Assembly: GCA_900547025.1 (NCBI GenBank)
Contig: UREZ01000044.1
Location: 1 to 15,009 of the forward strand
Direction: 5' to 3'
Source of the DNA: an uncultured Collinsella sp.
GTDB lineage: Bacteria; Actinomycetota; Coriobacteriia; Coriobacteriales; Coriobacteriaceae
DNA length: 15,009 bases
Shown here: in pieces, positions 7,280 through 13,971 of the stretch
How positions within the stretch are numbered: the stretch's first letter is position 1
How the letters are laid out: every line of letters starts with the position of its first letter
Made by a program: the position numbers and the translations under genes
Notes under the pieces: generated by a model
The model's input: only the letters and a program-made list of their open reading frames with translations
The model's database searches: none
What the model was told of the DNA's origin: nothing

Positions 7280-7439
7280 GCCCTTGAGAGCTAGGACGAT
7301 GCCGATGTCTTGGAACCGACAGCGAAAGCCCGCCAGAGCGAGCAAGGTGCCTTGAAACGAGGCGGCATTGACCTTCTGGTCATGCCGCCGAAGTTGAAAG
7401 GCAGATTGCCGCCCTGGCGGGCTTGCAGCGTCAAGTGGT
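7275..7439. other. Multi-hairpin intergenic region, possible structured RNA or repeat mosaic
   Basis: This makes up much of the 345-base gap between feoB and the hydrolase gene, and no supported gene lies in it. Inverted pairs nest: an outer interrupted stem (ACCA 7275-7278 and CTTGA 7283-7287 with TCAAGTGGT 7431-7439), an 11-bp perfect stem (7326-7336 with 7414-7424), and inside it three hairpins (7343-7354; 7361-7389 with 12 bp and one bulged base; 7400-7410). Either strand could fold. I cannot match it to a named RNA family. A cluster of palindromic repeats is the alternative. Confidence 0.4.
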
Positions 7440-7465
7440 TACGGCGTTTGGTAAAACGCCGTAAC
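7438..7465 (-). terminator. Hairpin at the hydrolase stop codon, possible terminator
   Basis: A perfect 12-bp stem (7438-7449 with 7454-7465) with a four-base loop starts at the last base of the hydrolase stop codon. On the minus strand it is followed by CACTTGACG, with no T-run, so it may be an RNA-end-protecting hairpin or a weak terminator rather than a classical one. Confidence 0.45.
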
Positions 7466-8367
7466 TAAAACCCGTGGCGCTCCAGGAAGCGGAAGGCTAG
7501 GCGGATCCAGGGACGGACTGCCACCTGCTTGTCCTCGTTGTCGACCGCGGTGTTGGCGTTGCCGAGCGAAAGACCGTGACCGCCCTGGTCAAAGACGTGC
7601 ATCTCGCAAGCGACGCCCTCCTCGGCCATGCGCTGCGCAAACGGATAGACCTGCGCGATCGGCGCCGTCTTGTCGTCGGACACGCCCCACACAAAAGTCG
7701 GCGGCATCTGGCGCGAAACATGCGTGGTGGGGCAGATGTCGGCCAGATGCTCGTCAGTTGCCTCGCCGCCCGTCACCATCGACAGGTAGTCGTTGAGCAA
7801 ATCGCGCCCCGTCTTGCCGCCCGTCTTGGGCACGCGCAAGTCAATGCGCGGATCGCGCGTCTGCATGTCGCGCACATAGGCAAAGTCGAGCAATGGATAG
7901 CCCAGCACCACGGCATCGGGACGAATGTCGTCCGGACGCGCCCCGGCAAGTGCCGCGAAGGGGCCGGTCTTCCACTGTGTTGCCAGCGAGGCGCAAATCA
8001 TGCCGCCCGCCGAGAATCCCACGACGCACACGCGCTTAGGATCGACATGCCACTCGTCGGCGTTGGCGCGCACCGTGGCGACCATCTTGGCAAGATCTGC
8101 CTGGGGGTGCGGAAAGCTCACGTCACCCGTAGAACTCGTGACATAGTTGAGCACAAAGGCCTGGTAACCGTGATCCAAAAACGCAAACGCCACGGGATCC
8201 TGCTCATGCGGAGCGATATGCGTAAACGCACCTCCGCCGCAGATAATCACCGCGGGGCGGCGGCCATTGGGCTTGTCGGGCAGCGGCTCGGCACCCAGAT
8301 ACGTAAACGTCGCCGGATAATCCTCGGTCGGCTCCTCGCCCCACAGCGCATGGTTCTCAATAATCAT
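7465..8367 (-). CDS. Alpha/beta-hydrolase, acetyl-esterase/lipase type
   Basis: A 300-aa cytoplasmic hydrolase with no signal peptide. It shows the fold's markers: the oxyanion-hole strand-loop VIICGGGAF (40-48), the nucleophile elbow GFSAGG with Ser119 (117-122), the acidic residue in WGVSDDKTAP (Asp231 or Asp232) and the catalytic His264 in QGGHGLSLG. The GGG in place of HGGG and the layout resemble the small carbohydrate acetyl-esterases (BD-FAE and AXE-like) annotated as acetyl esterase/lipase; the true substrate is not readable. ATG at 8367 follows CGGAGGGAG, eight bases from the GGAGG core. The frame stays open far upstream (to 9216) but that part is antisense to the PTS gene and is discarded. 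It diverges from the PTS IIA gene across 246 bases. Confidence 0.9.
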   Translation of the reverse strand: MIIENHALWGEEPTEDYPATFTYLGAEPLPDKPNGRRPAVIICGGGAFTHIAPHEQDPVAFAFLDHGYQAFVLNYVTSSTGDVSFPHPQADLAKMVATVRANADEWHVDPKRVCVVGFSAGGMICASLATQWKTGPFAALAGARPDDIRPDAVVLGYPLLDFAYVRDMQTRDPRIDLRVPKTGGKTGRDLLNDYLSMVTGGEATDEHLADICPTTHVSRQMPPTFVWGVSDDKTAPIAQVYPFAQRMAEEGVACEMHVFDQGGHGLSLGNANTAVDNEDKQVAVRPWIRLAFRFLERHGF

Positions 8368-8380
8368 AGGTGCTCCCTCC

Positions 8381-8410
8381 GTGCGATTCGTGCGCACTCG
8401 TTTTTCGCAC
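8381..8410. promoter_or_regulatory. Dyad upstream of the hydrolase gene, candidate operator
   Basis: GTGCGA (8381-8386) and TCGCAC (8405-8410) flank a central palindrome GTGCGCAC (8390-8397). It lies 13 bases upstream of the hydrolase ATG, overlapping the region where a leader or promoter would be. The pattern of three related half-sites could bind a repressor; no regulator can be named. Confidence 0.3.
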
Positions 8411-8493
8411 CTTAGCGTACCCCACTTGAGCCCGCGGCGCAGAAACACCCCCGCAATAAGTTGGCCTTCAACTGATATATCACAAAATCGCTG

Positions 8494-8522
8494 TTCAGAG
8501 GTATCGTTGGACAGCGTAAAAT
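8494..8522 (+). promoter_or_regulatory. Candidate promoter of the PTS IIA gene
   Basis: -35 TTCAGA (8494-8499, 4 of 6), 17-base spacer, -10 TAAAAT (8517-8522, 5 of 6). The leader would be about 85 bases. A 10-bp palindrome TGATATATCA (8473-8482) sits just upstream and might be an activator or repressor site. Confidence 0.45.
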
Positions 8523-8613
8523 AGGAGCGCTGACCGTGCTGGGAAACACGTACGAAACGTTTCCGGCAAACCACACGCGTGCAACATGCGCGCCTGATAC
8601 GTTGGAGGCATCT

Positions 8614-9177
8614 ATGGGTCTGCTCGATTCGCTCAAGTCCACGTTCACTTCGTCGGGCGAGGCGTCCGTTCCGCCCGCAGCAAGCTTCGCCACCCGCGAA
8701 GGCGTCATCTACGCTCCTGTCAACGGCGTGCTCGTCAATCTGAGTGAGGTTCCCGACGAGACCATCGCCTCGGGCATGCTCGGCCAGGGCTACGGCATCG
8801 AGCCCATTACCGGCACCATTTACGCCCCCGCTAACGGCCGTATCGGCGCCACCACCGTCACCAACCACTCCATCGGCATGATCACCGAGGACGGTCTTCG
8901 CGTGTTCATCCATGTTGGCCTGGGCACCGTGGAAATGAACGGCAAGGGTTTTGCCCGCTTTGTCGAGATGGGCGACACGGTCAAGGCCGGCCAGCCGCTC
9001 ATCAGCTTCGACCGCGACGCTATCAAGGCCGCCGGTCACGAGGACATCGTGACCGTCATCATCTCTGAGCTCGACCGCCTCAAGAGCATCGACCACGTCG
9101 GCGAGTCCGGAACGCTTATCGGCGGCAATCCGCTCGTCAAGCTTGGCGATCCGCTGCTGGTTGCCAAGACCAAGTAG
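8614..9177 (+). CDS. PTS glucose-type EIIA component (EIIA-Glc family)
   Basis: A 187-aa soluble phosphocarrier of the phosphotransferase system. It takes phosphate from HPr and passes it to an EIIB domain, and in many bacteria also senses sugar supply. The family core is intact: IYAPVNGVLVNLSEVPDETIASGMLGQGYGIEP, then TNHSIGM with His85 (equivalent to the supporting His75 of E. coli Crr), and VFIHVGLGTVEMNGKGF with the phosphorylated His100 (equivalent to His90). The tail DRDAIKAAGHEDIVTVII fits as well. The first ~28 residues are a Ser/Ala-rich extension. The ATG at 8614 has GGAGG five bases upstream; an in-frame GTG at 8536 has none and was rejected. No EIIB or EIIC is adjacent, so it works as a free EIIA for permeases encoded elsewhere. 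It is a single-gene unit with its own terminator. Confidence 0.93.
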   Translation: MGLLDSLKSTFTSSGEASVPPAASFATREGVIYAPVNGVLVNLSEVPDETIASGMLGQGYGIEPITGTIYAPANGRIGATTVTNHSIGMITEDGLRVFIHVGLGTVEMNGKGFARFVEMGDTVKAGQPLISFDRDAIKAAGHEDIVTVIISELDRLKSIDHVGESGTLIGGNPLVKLGDPLLVAKTK

Positions 9178-9214
9178 CCAGGCCCCGCGCCACACAGCCA
9201 AAAGGCACCTCGTC

Positions 9215-9248
9215 AAGCGCCCGCGACCATTTGGCCGCGGGCGCTTTT
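9215..9248 (+). terminator. Rho-independent terminator after the PTS IIA gene
   Basis: Eleven-bp GC-rich stem (9215-9225 with 9236-9246), 10-base loop, then TTTTCGTTT. It begins 37 bases past the stop codon. Confidence 0.85.
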
Positions 9249-9303
9249 CGTTTGAAAAACCATCCCGCCAATGCCTTATCTGTATAGCCCAAATGAGCCG
9301 AGC

Positions 9304-9312
9304 TGCTAGAAT
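9304..9312 (+). promoter_or_regulatory. Extended -10 promoter of asnS
   Basis: TGC-TAGAAT: a TGN extension followed by a -10 with 5 of 6 matches, and no good -35, as is usual for extended -10 promoters. The predicted leader is about 40 bases, too short for a T-box. Confidence 0.45.
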
Positions 9313-9358
9313 ATCGAACTGTATGGATAACTATCATTCAACCGTTATGGGAGGATAC

Positions 9359-10762
9359 GTGAACCGCACCAAAATCGCGCAGCTCTATGCCGACGCCGAG
9401 TCGCTCGGCGGCCAGACCGTCACCGTCGCCGGCTGGGTCAAGTCCGTCCGCGACATGAAGAACTTTGGCTTTGTTACGCTCAACGACGGCAGCTGCTTCC
9501 GCGACCTGCAAGTCGTCATGAACCGCGAGGCACTCGACAACTACGACGAGATCGCCCATCAAAACGTCTCGGCCGCACTCATTTGCACCGGCACCGTCAA
9601 GCTGACCCCCGATGCGCCCCAGCCTTTCGAGCTTTCTGCCACTTCCATCGAGGTCGAGGGCGCGAGCGCCCCGGATTACCCGCTGCAGAAGAAGCGCGCA
9701 ACCGTCGAGTTCCTGCGCACCCAGCAGCACCTGCGCCCGCGCACCAACCTGTTCCGCGCCGTGTTCCGCATCCGCTCTGTCGCGGCTGCCGCCATCCACC
9801 GCTTCTTCCAGGAGCAAGGCTTTGTCTACGTCAACACCCCCATCATCACCACGAGTGACTGCGAGGGTGCCGGCGAGATGTTCCGCGTGACCACGCTTGA
9901 CCCCAAAAACCCGCCCCTCACCGAGTCCGGCGAGGTCGACTGGAGCCAGGACTTCTTTGGCAAGCACGCGAGCCTTACCGTGTCCGGCCAGCTCAATGCC
10001 GAGAACTTTGCCATGGCCTTTGGAGACGTGTACACCTTTGGCCCCACCTTCCGCGCCGAAAACTCCAACACCACGCGCCACGCCGCCGAGTTTTGGATGA
10101 TCGAGCCCGAGATGGCCTTTGCCGACCTGAACGACTACATGGATAACGCCGAGGCCATGCTCAAGTACGTCCTTAAGGACGTTATGACCACCTGCCCCGA
10201 CGAGCTCAATATGCTCAACAAGTTTGTGGACAAGGGCCTGATCGAGCGCCTGGACCATGTGGCAAACTCCGACTTTGCCCGCGTTACCTACACCGAGGCT
10301 GTCGAAATCCTGGAGCAGGCAGTCGCTGCTGGCCACCAGTTTGATTACCCCGTCAGCTGGGGCATCGACCTGCAGACCGAGCACGAGCGTTTCCTGACCG
10401 AGGAGCACTTTAAGCGACCGACCTTCGTAACCGACTACCCGGCCGAGATCAAGGCGTTCTACATGCGCATGAACGAGGACGGCAAGACCGTCGCCGCCGC
10501 CGACTGCCTGGTTCCCGGTATCGGCGAGATTATCGGCGGCTCCCAGCGCGAGGAGCGCCTGGATCTGCTCGAGGCCCGCATCAAGGACCTGGGCATGAAT
10601 CCCGAGCAGTACAAGTACTACCTTGACCTGCGCCGCTACGGTTCCTGCAAGCACGCCGGCTACGGCTTGGGCTTCGAACGCTTGGTCATGTATCTGACCG
10701 GCGTGGGCAACATCCGCGACGTCCTGCCGCACCCGCGCACCGTGGGCAACGCCGACTTCTAA
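9359..10762 (+). CDS. asnS: Asparaginyl-tRNA synthetase
   Basis: A 467-aa cytoplasmic class IIb aminoacyl-tRNA synthetase that charges tRNA-Asn. An N-terminal OB-fold anticodon-binding domain (VTVAGWVKSVRDMKNFGFVTLNDGS, from residue 21) is followed by the catalytic domain, with motif 2 at FGPTFRAENSNTTRHAAEF (about 227-245) and motif 3 at GYGLGFERLVMYLTG (from residue 434). SGQLNAENFAMAFGDVYTFGPTFRAE and the overall length identify AsnRS rather than AspRS. The start is taken as GTG 9359 because GGGAGG sits four to five bases upstream. In-frame ATGs at 9347 and 9324 lack ribosome sites, and the first overlaps the Shine-Dalgarno, so a slightly longer N terminus is not fully excluded. Single-gene unit with a strong terminator. 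Confidence 0.96.
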   Translation: MNRTKIAQLYADAESLGGQTVTVAGWVKSVRDMKNFGFVTLNDGSCFRDLQVVMNREALDNYDEIAHQNVSAALICTGTVKLTPDAPQPFELSATSIEVEGASAPDYPLQKKRATVEFLRTQQHLRPRTNLFRAVFRIRSVAAAAIHRFFQEQGFVYVNTPIITTSDCEGAGEMFRVTTLDPKNPPLTESGEVDWSQDFFGKHASLTVSGQLNAENFAMAFGDVYTFGPTFRAENSNTTRHAAEFWMIEPEMAFADLNDYMDNAEAMLKYVLKDVMTTCPDELNMLNKFVDKGLIERLDHVANSDFARVTYTEAVEILEQAVAAGHQFDYPVSWGIDLQTEHERFLTEEHFKRPTFVTDYPAEIKAFYMRMNEDGKTVAAADCLVPGIGEIIGGSQREERLDLLEARIKDLGMNPEQYKYYLDLRRYGSCKHAGYGLGFERLVMYLTGVGNIRDVLPHPRTVGNADF

Positions 10763-10802
10763 TCGCCACAGCGCCACCAAACGCGTTCCAACGCATCACG
10801 CC

Positions 10803-10835
10803 AGCGCCTCTCGGCAAGCCGAGGGGCGCTTTTTT
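10803..10835 (+). terminator. Rho-independent terminator of asnS
   Basis: A 12-bp stem (10803-10814 with 10819-10830, one G-U pair), a four-base loop and a run of six T, 41 bases after the asnS stop. A strong terminator. Confidence 0.93.
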
Positions 10836-11011
10836 CAACAGTATCCGTCAAGCTTTTGGCAAGATTTCGGTCAGTTGAGCAGGGCTGTTGAAAACTCGAC
10901 CCGCCGCTTGCCGACGACTACCGACCGCCCGGAGCGTCCTGCACCCCTGGGAAAGCCCCGCGCCCTAGGCTCCATACCGTCGCCACCCAAAACGGAAAGG
11001 ACGTGGATGCC

Positions 11012-11770
11012 ATGACCGAAACCGCTGTTGAAACTTACGAGACCACGACGAGGGGCGCCGCCTCGATGGCAGCCTATCGCGCCGTTCGCATCCTGCAACT
11101 ATTAAGCGAAAACACCGGCGAGGACAAGGCCATGCTTTCCGATGAGTTGATCCGGCGTCTCGCCCATCCCGACGACCCCGCCCGCATGCCCATCTCGGCG
11201 GCGCGGCGCAGCATCTACACCGCCATCTCCGCACTTCGCCATGCCGGATACGAAATTGAATACAAGCGCGGCGTGGGGTATCGGCTCTTGACCCGTCCGC
11301 TCACCGACGAAGAGATCATCCGGCTCCACGGCATGGTCATGCGCAACCGCTCTACGCCCATCGCCATTCGAAAAAGCATGGCGCAGCACTTGGTCGCCAT
11401 GGCGAGTGCCGACGTTCGCGGCTACCTCGATGCACCCGAGCCTGCTCCAAGCGCAGGCGACAAATCCACCAAGGCCACACGCACGCCCGTCAAGCGCATC
11501 GATGCCTGCGAGCTCATCGAGCAGGCCATCGACCACGGAACCACGGTGAGTTTTGATATTTCGAGTGTCACGGCACGCGGAGAGGTCGAAGTGGCGCGGA
11601 TGACACTCCGGCCCTTTGCCATCAAGCAACGAAACGGCATCTCGTATTTGCTGGGAACGGTCTATGACGCGCGAGGCGCCGACGACACGCTGCGTACCGT
11701 TGAGATCGGCCGCATGAGACCCTCCGCCGCCCATTCGACTACCCGTACCGCCCATCCGATTCTGTATTAA
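11012..11770 (+). CDS. HTH/WYL-domain transcriptional regulator
   Basis: A 252-aa predicted DNA-binding protein. Residues 22-92 look like the winged helix of the YobV/DeoR-like WYL group: YRAVRILQLLSENT, an SDELIRRL turn helix, ISAARRSIYTAISALRHAGYEIEYKRGVGYRLL. After the connecting LTDEEIIRLHGMVM helix and a low-complexity linker (142-160), residues 164-235 match a WYL ligand-sensing domain (IDACELIEQAIDHGTTVSFDI, LRPFAIKQRNGISYLLGTVYD, LRTVEIGRM), with SYLL in place of the usual WYL. It lacks the C-terminal WCX extension, hence the short length. The ATG at 11012 is chosen because AAAGGA lies 10 bases upstream; the in-frame GTG at 11003 is only one base from it. Same strand as, and 107 bases before, the ABC operon, so it may control it; that is inference. 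Confidence 0.8.
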   Translation: MTETAVETYETTTRGAASMAAYRAVRILQLLSENTGEDKAMLSDELIRRLAHPDDPARMPISAARRSIYTAISALRHAGYEIEYKRGVGYRLLTRPLTDEEIIRLHGMVMRNRSTPIAIRKSMAQHLVAMASADVRGYLDAPEPAPSAGDKSTKATRTPVKRIDACELIEQAIDHGTTVSFDISSVTARGEVEVARMTLRPFAIKQRNGISYLLGTVYDARGADDTLRTVEIGRMRPSAAHSTTRTAHPILY

Positions 11771-11786
11771 AAAACCCGCCAGGCTG

Positions 11787-11817
11787 TTGTAAAAATGGAC
11801 ATCAGCGCTACTATAGT
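11787..11817 (+). promoter_or_regulatory. Candidate promoter of the ABC transporter operon
   Basis: -35 TTGTAA (11787-11792, 4 of 6), 19-base spacer, -10 TATAGT (11812-11817, 5 of 6). Transcription would start near 11824, leaving a leader of about 54 bases. Confidence 0.5.
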
Positions 11818-11823
11818 TCCACT

Positions 11824-11842
11824 TGCACTTTGTCCCAGTGCA
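11824..11842 (-). repeat. GGGAC-loop hairpin repeat, copy 2 (inverted)
   Basis: Stem TGCACT (11824-11829) with AGTGCA (11837-11842). Read on the minus strand the loop is GGGACAA. It shares the loop core with the repeats at 7247, 14761 and 14812 but has a shorter loop. It lies at the predicted start of the ABC operon transcript, so it may also act in the leader. Confidence 0.5.
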
Positions 11843-11877
11843 GTGTTTCCAGCCATTTTTATACTGGGGGTAATGAT

Positions 11878-12858
11878 ATGAAGGACATCACCATCAGCCG
11901 CAGGAGCCTTCTGGTCTCCGCCGGTCTGCTCGCGCTCGCCCCGCTCGCCGGATGCGGCGGCAACTCTGGTTCCGGCTCTGCTGCCGCCGGTTCCGACTAC
12001 ACCATCGGCGTTCTGCAACTCACCGAGCACTCCGCACTCGATGCCGCCAACGACGGCTTTGTCAAGGCCATCAAGGAGAGCGGCCTTAAGGTCAAGATCG
12101 ACCAGAAGAACGCCCAGAACGACCAGTCCACGTGTAAGTCCATTGCCGACAAGTTTGTGGGCGACAACGTCAACCTGATTTATGCCATCGCCACGCCCGC
12201 CGCGCAGGCTGCCGCCGGCGCCACGGCCGATATCCCCATCGTGGGCTGTGCCATCACCGACTACGCCGCCTCCGGCCTGGTCCAGGACAACGACAAGCCC
12301 GGCACCAACGTCACGGGCGCTTCCGACCTCACCCCAGTCGCTGAGCAGCTCGAGATGATGCAGAAGGTCCTGCCCGACGTTAAAAAGGTCGGCCTGCTCT
12401 ACTGCACCGCCGAGTCCAACTCCGACGTCCAGATCAAAGCCGCCAAGAAGGAGCTCAACAAGCTGGGCCTCGAGTACACCGATTTCACCGTCTCGAGCTC
12501 CAACGAGATTCAGTCCGTCGTCGAGTCTGCCGTGGGCAAGGTCGACGCGCTGTACTCCCCCACTGACAACACCATCGCCGCGGGCGCTTCGCAGGTCGGC
12601 CAGATCTGCAAGGAGAATAAGCTCCCCTTCGTGACCGGCGAGGAGGGTATGTGCATGGCCGGCGGCCTGTTCACCCTCTCCATCAACTATAAGGACCTGG
12701 GCTACGCCGCGGGCGAGATGGCCGTTAAGATCCTGAAGGGCGAGGCCAAGCCCGAGGATATGCCGATCAAGCACCTCTCGAGCAAGGACCTGGTCGTCGT
12801 CAAGAACGACGAGATGGCCGAGGCTCTGGGTATCGACCTTTCCGCTCTGGACGAATAA
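11878..12858 (+). CDS. ABC importer substrate-binding lipoprotein (PF04392 / TrpX-like)
   Basis: A 326-aa extracytoplasmic binding protein. The N terminus has a twin-arginine-like ISRRSLLVSAGLLAL followed by the lipobox LAGC (Cys26), so it is probably exported, possibly by Tat, and anchored by lipid. After a Gly/Ser linker (27-37) the fold is periplasmic-binding type I: YTIGVLQLTEHSALDAANDGF, then IPIVGCAITDYAASG, GTNVTGASDLTPVAEQLEMMQKVLPDVKKVGLLY, and FVTGEEGMCMAGGLFTLSINYKDLGYAAGEMAVKIL. This is the pattern of the ABC_sub_bind family, some of whose members bind tryptophan or tyrosine; the ligand here is not readable. ATG follows GGGGG by seven bases. It is first of three importer genes; a hairpin at 12915 separates it from the permease. 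Confidence 0.93.
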   Translation: MKDITISRRSLLVSAGLLALAPLAGCGGNSGSGSAAAGSDYTIGVLQLTEHSALDAANDGFVKAIKESGLKVKIDQKNAQNDQSTCKSIADKFVGDNVNLIYAIATPAAQAAAGATADIPIVGCAITDYAASGLVQDNDKPGTNVTGASDLTPVAEQLEMMQKVLPDVKKVGLLYCTAESNSDVQIKAAKKELNKLGLEYTDFTVSSSNEIQSVVESAVGKVDALYSPTDNTIAAGASQVGQICKENKLPFVTGEEGMCMAGGLFTLSINYKDLGYAAGEMAVKILKGEAKPEDMPIKHLSSKDLVVVKNDEMAEALGIDLSALDE

Positions 12859-12914
12859 CGCGTCTAGGGCCCGCACGCGCGTCACAGCCGCGTTATTCAA
12901 TATCTGAGTCCTTG

Positions 12915-12943
12915 GGGCGAACGCTAAAGGCCGGCGTTCGCCC
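12915..12943 (+). terminator. Intra-operon hairpin after the binding-protein gene
   Basis: A perfect 10-bp stem (12915-12924 with 12934-12943) with a 9-base loop, 56 bases past the stop codon and followed by TGCTTGTTTC, a weak U-tract. It probably gives partial termination or 3'-end protection, keeping the binding protein more abundant than the permease, as is common in ABC importer operons. Confidence 0.55.
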
Positions 12944-13047
12944 TGCTTGTTTCAGGTAAAACAAAACGTCTGTCCGCCGCTCTTTTATGCATTGGTACCG
13001 CTATTATGGAAAATCACGTGTCCACCCTATCCTAGGAGGTATGAAGC

Positions 13048-13971
13048 ATGCTCATTGCATTGCAGGGCGCCGTTTCGCAGGGCGTCCTCTGGGGCATCAT
13101 GGTGCTTGGCGTGTTTATCACGTTCCGCCTGCTCGACATCCCCGATATGACCTGCGACGGCAGCTTTGCCCTCGGCGGCTGTGTCTGCGCCGTGCTCATC
13201 GTCAACAATAACGTCGACCCCTTGCTCGCCGTGCTGGCCGGCATGTGCGCCGGCGCCATCGCGGGCGCCGTCACGGGCATCTTGACCACCGTCTTTGAGA
13301 TTCCCGCAATCCTCGCCGGAATCCTCACCCAGATCAGCCTGTGGTCCATCAACCTGCGCATCATGGGCAAGTCCAATACGCCCATCCTTGCCAAGGGCAC
13401 CATCTTCTCATCCGTCAGCCACATGACGGGCCTGCCGCAGTCCACTGTTGCCATTATCCTGGGCATTGTGCTGGCCGTGGCCATCGTCGCCATCCTGTAC
13501 TGGTTCTTTGGCACCGAGATCGGCTCGGCGCTGCGTGCCACCGGCAACAACGAGTACATGATCCGCGCCCTGGGCGTCAACACCAACTCCACCAAGATGA
13601 TCGCCCTCGTGCTCTCCAACGCCCTTATCGGCCTTTCGGGTGCGCTCATCTGCCAGAGCCAGAAGTACGCTGACATTGGCATGGGCACCGGCGCCATCGT
13701 TATCGGTCTTGCCGCCATTGTTATCGGCGAGGTGCTCGGTCGCCTGCTGCCCGGCGGTCTGACGCAGTTTAGCGTCCGTCTTGCCTCTGCCGTCTTTGGC
13801 TCCGTGGTCTACTTCCTCATCCGCGCCATCGTGCTGCAGCTGGGCATGGACGCCAACGACATGAAGCTGCTCTCCGCCGTGATCGTTGCCGTGGCCCTGT
13901 GCGTGCCCGTGGTTTGGGAGCGCTACAAGCTCCGCAGCTCCTACACGAAGGGAGATGAGGCAGATGCTTAA
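13048..13971 (+). CDS. ABC importer permease (BPD_transp_2 / TrpY-like)
   Basis: A 307-aa integral membrane protein of the LivH/RbsC-type permease family. Hydrophobic segments lie near residues 12-28, 38-52, 58-80, 84-102, 132-154, 183-202, 212-230, 241-265 and 273-291. Between them, at residues 156-181, is the cytoplasmic coupling loop GTEIGSALRATGNNEYMIRALGVNTN, the contact with the ATPase. It should form the membrane channel for the ligand delivered by the preceding lipoprotein. ATG at 13048 has AGGAGG eight bases upstream; an ATG at 13041 closer to that site is out of frame. The last eight bases overlap the start of the ATPase gene, so the two are translationally coupled. Confidence 0.93.
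   Translation: MLIALQGAVSQGVLWGIMVLGVFITFRLLDIPDMTCDGSFALGGCVCAVLIVNNNVDPLLAVLAGMCAGAIAGAVTGILTTVFEIPAILAGILTQISLWSINLRIMGKSNTPILAKGTIFSSVSHMTGLPQSTVAIILGIVLAVAIVAILYWFFGTEIGSALRATGNNEYMIRALGVNTNSTKMIALVLSNALIGLSGALICQSQKYADIGMGTGAIVIGLAAIVIGEVLGRLLPGGLTQFSVRLASAVFGSVVYFLIRAIVLQLGMDANDMKLLSAVIVAVALCVPVVWERYKLRSSYTKGDEADA

Noticed and set aside
7281..7437. Remnant of a transposase gene in the feoB-hydrolase gap
   Set aside because: Translations of the minus strand give short frames with no recognisable transposase motif; the region is better described by its hairpins.
8368..9216. N-terminal extension of the hydrolase frame to 9216
   Set aside because: It runs antisense through the whole PTS IIA gene and has no homology; the ATG at 8367 has a strong ribosome site.
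9338..10780. Minus-strand open frame of 480 codons
   Set aside because: Antisense to asnS, Gly/Val/His-rich shadow frame.
11771..11877. T-box riboswitch before the ABC operon
   Set aside because: TrpXYZ-like importers often have one, but the gap is too short and no GGTGGTACCGCG-type core is present.
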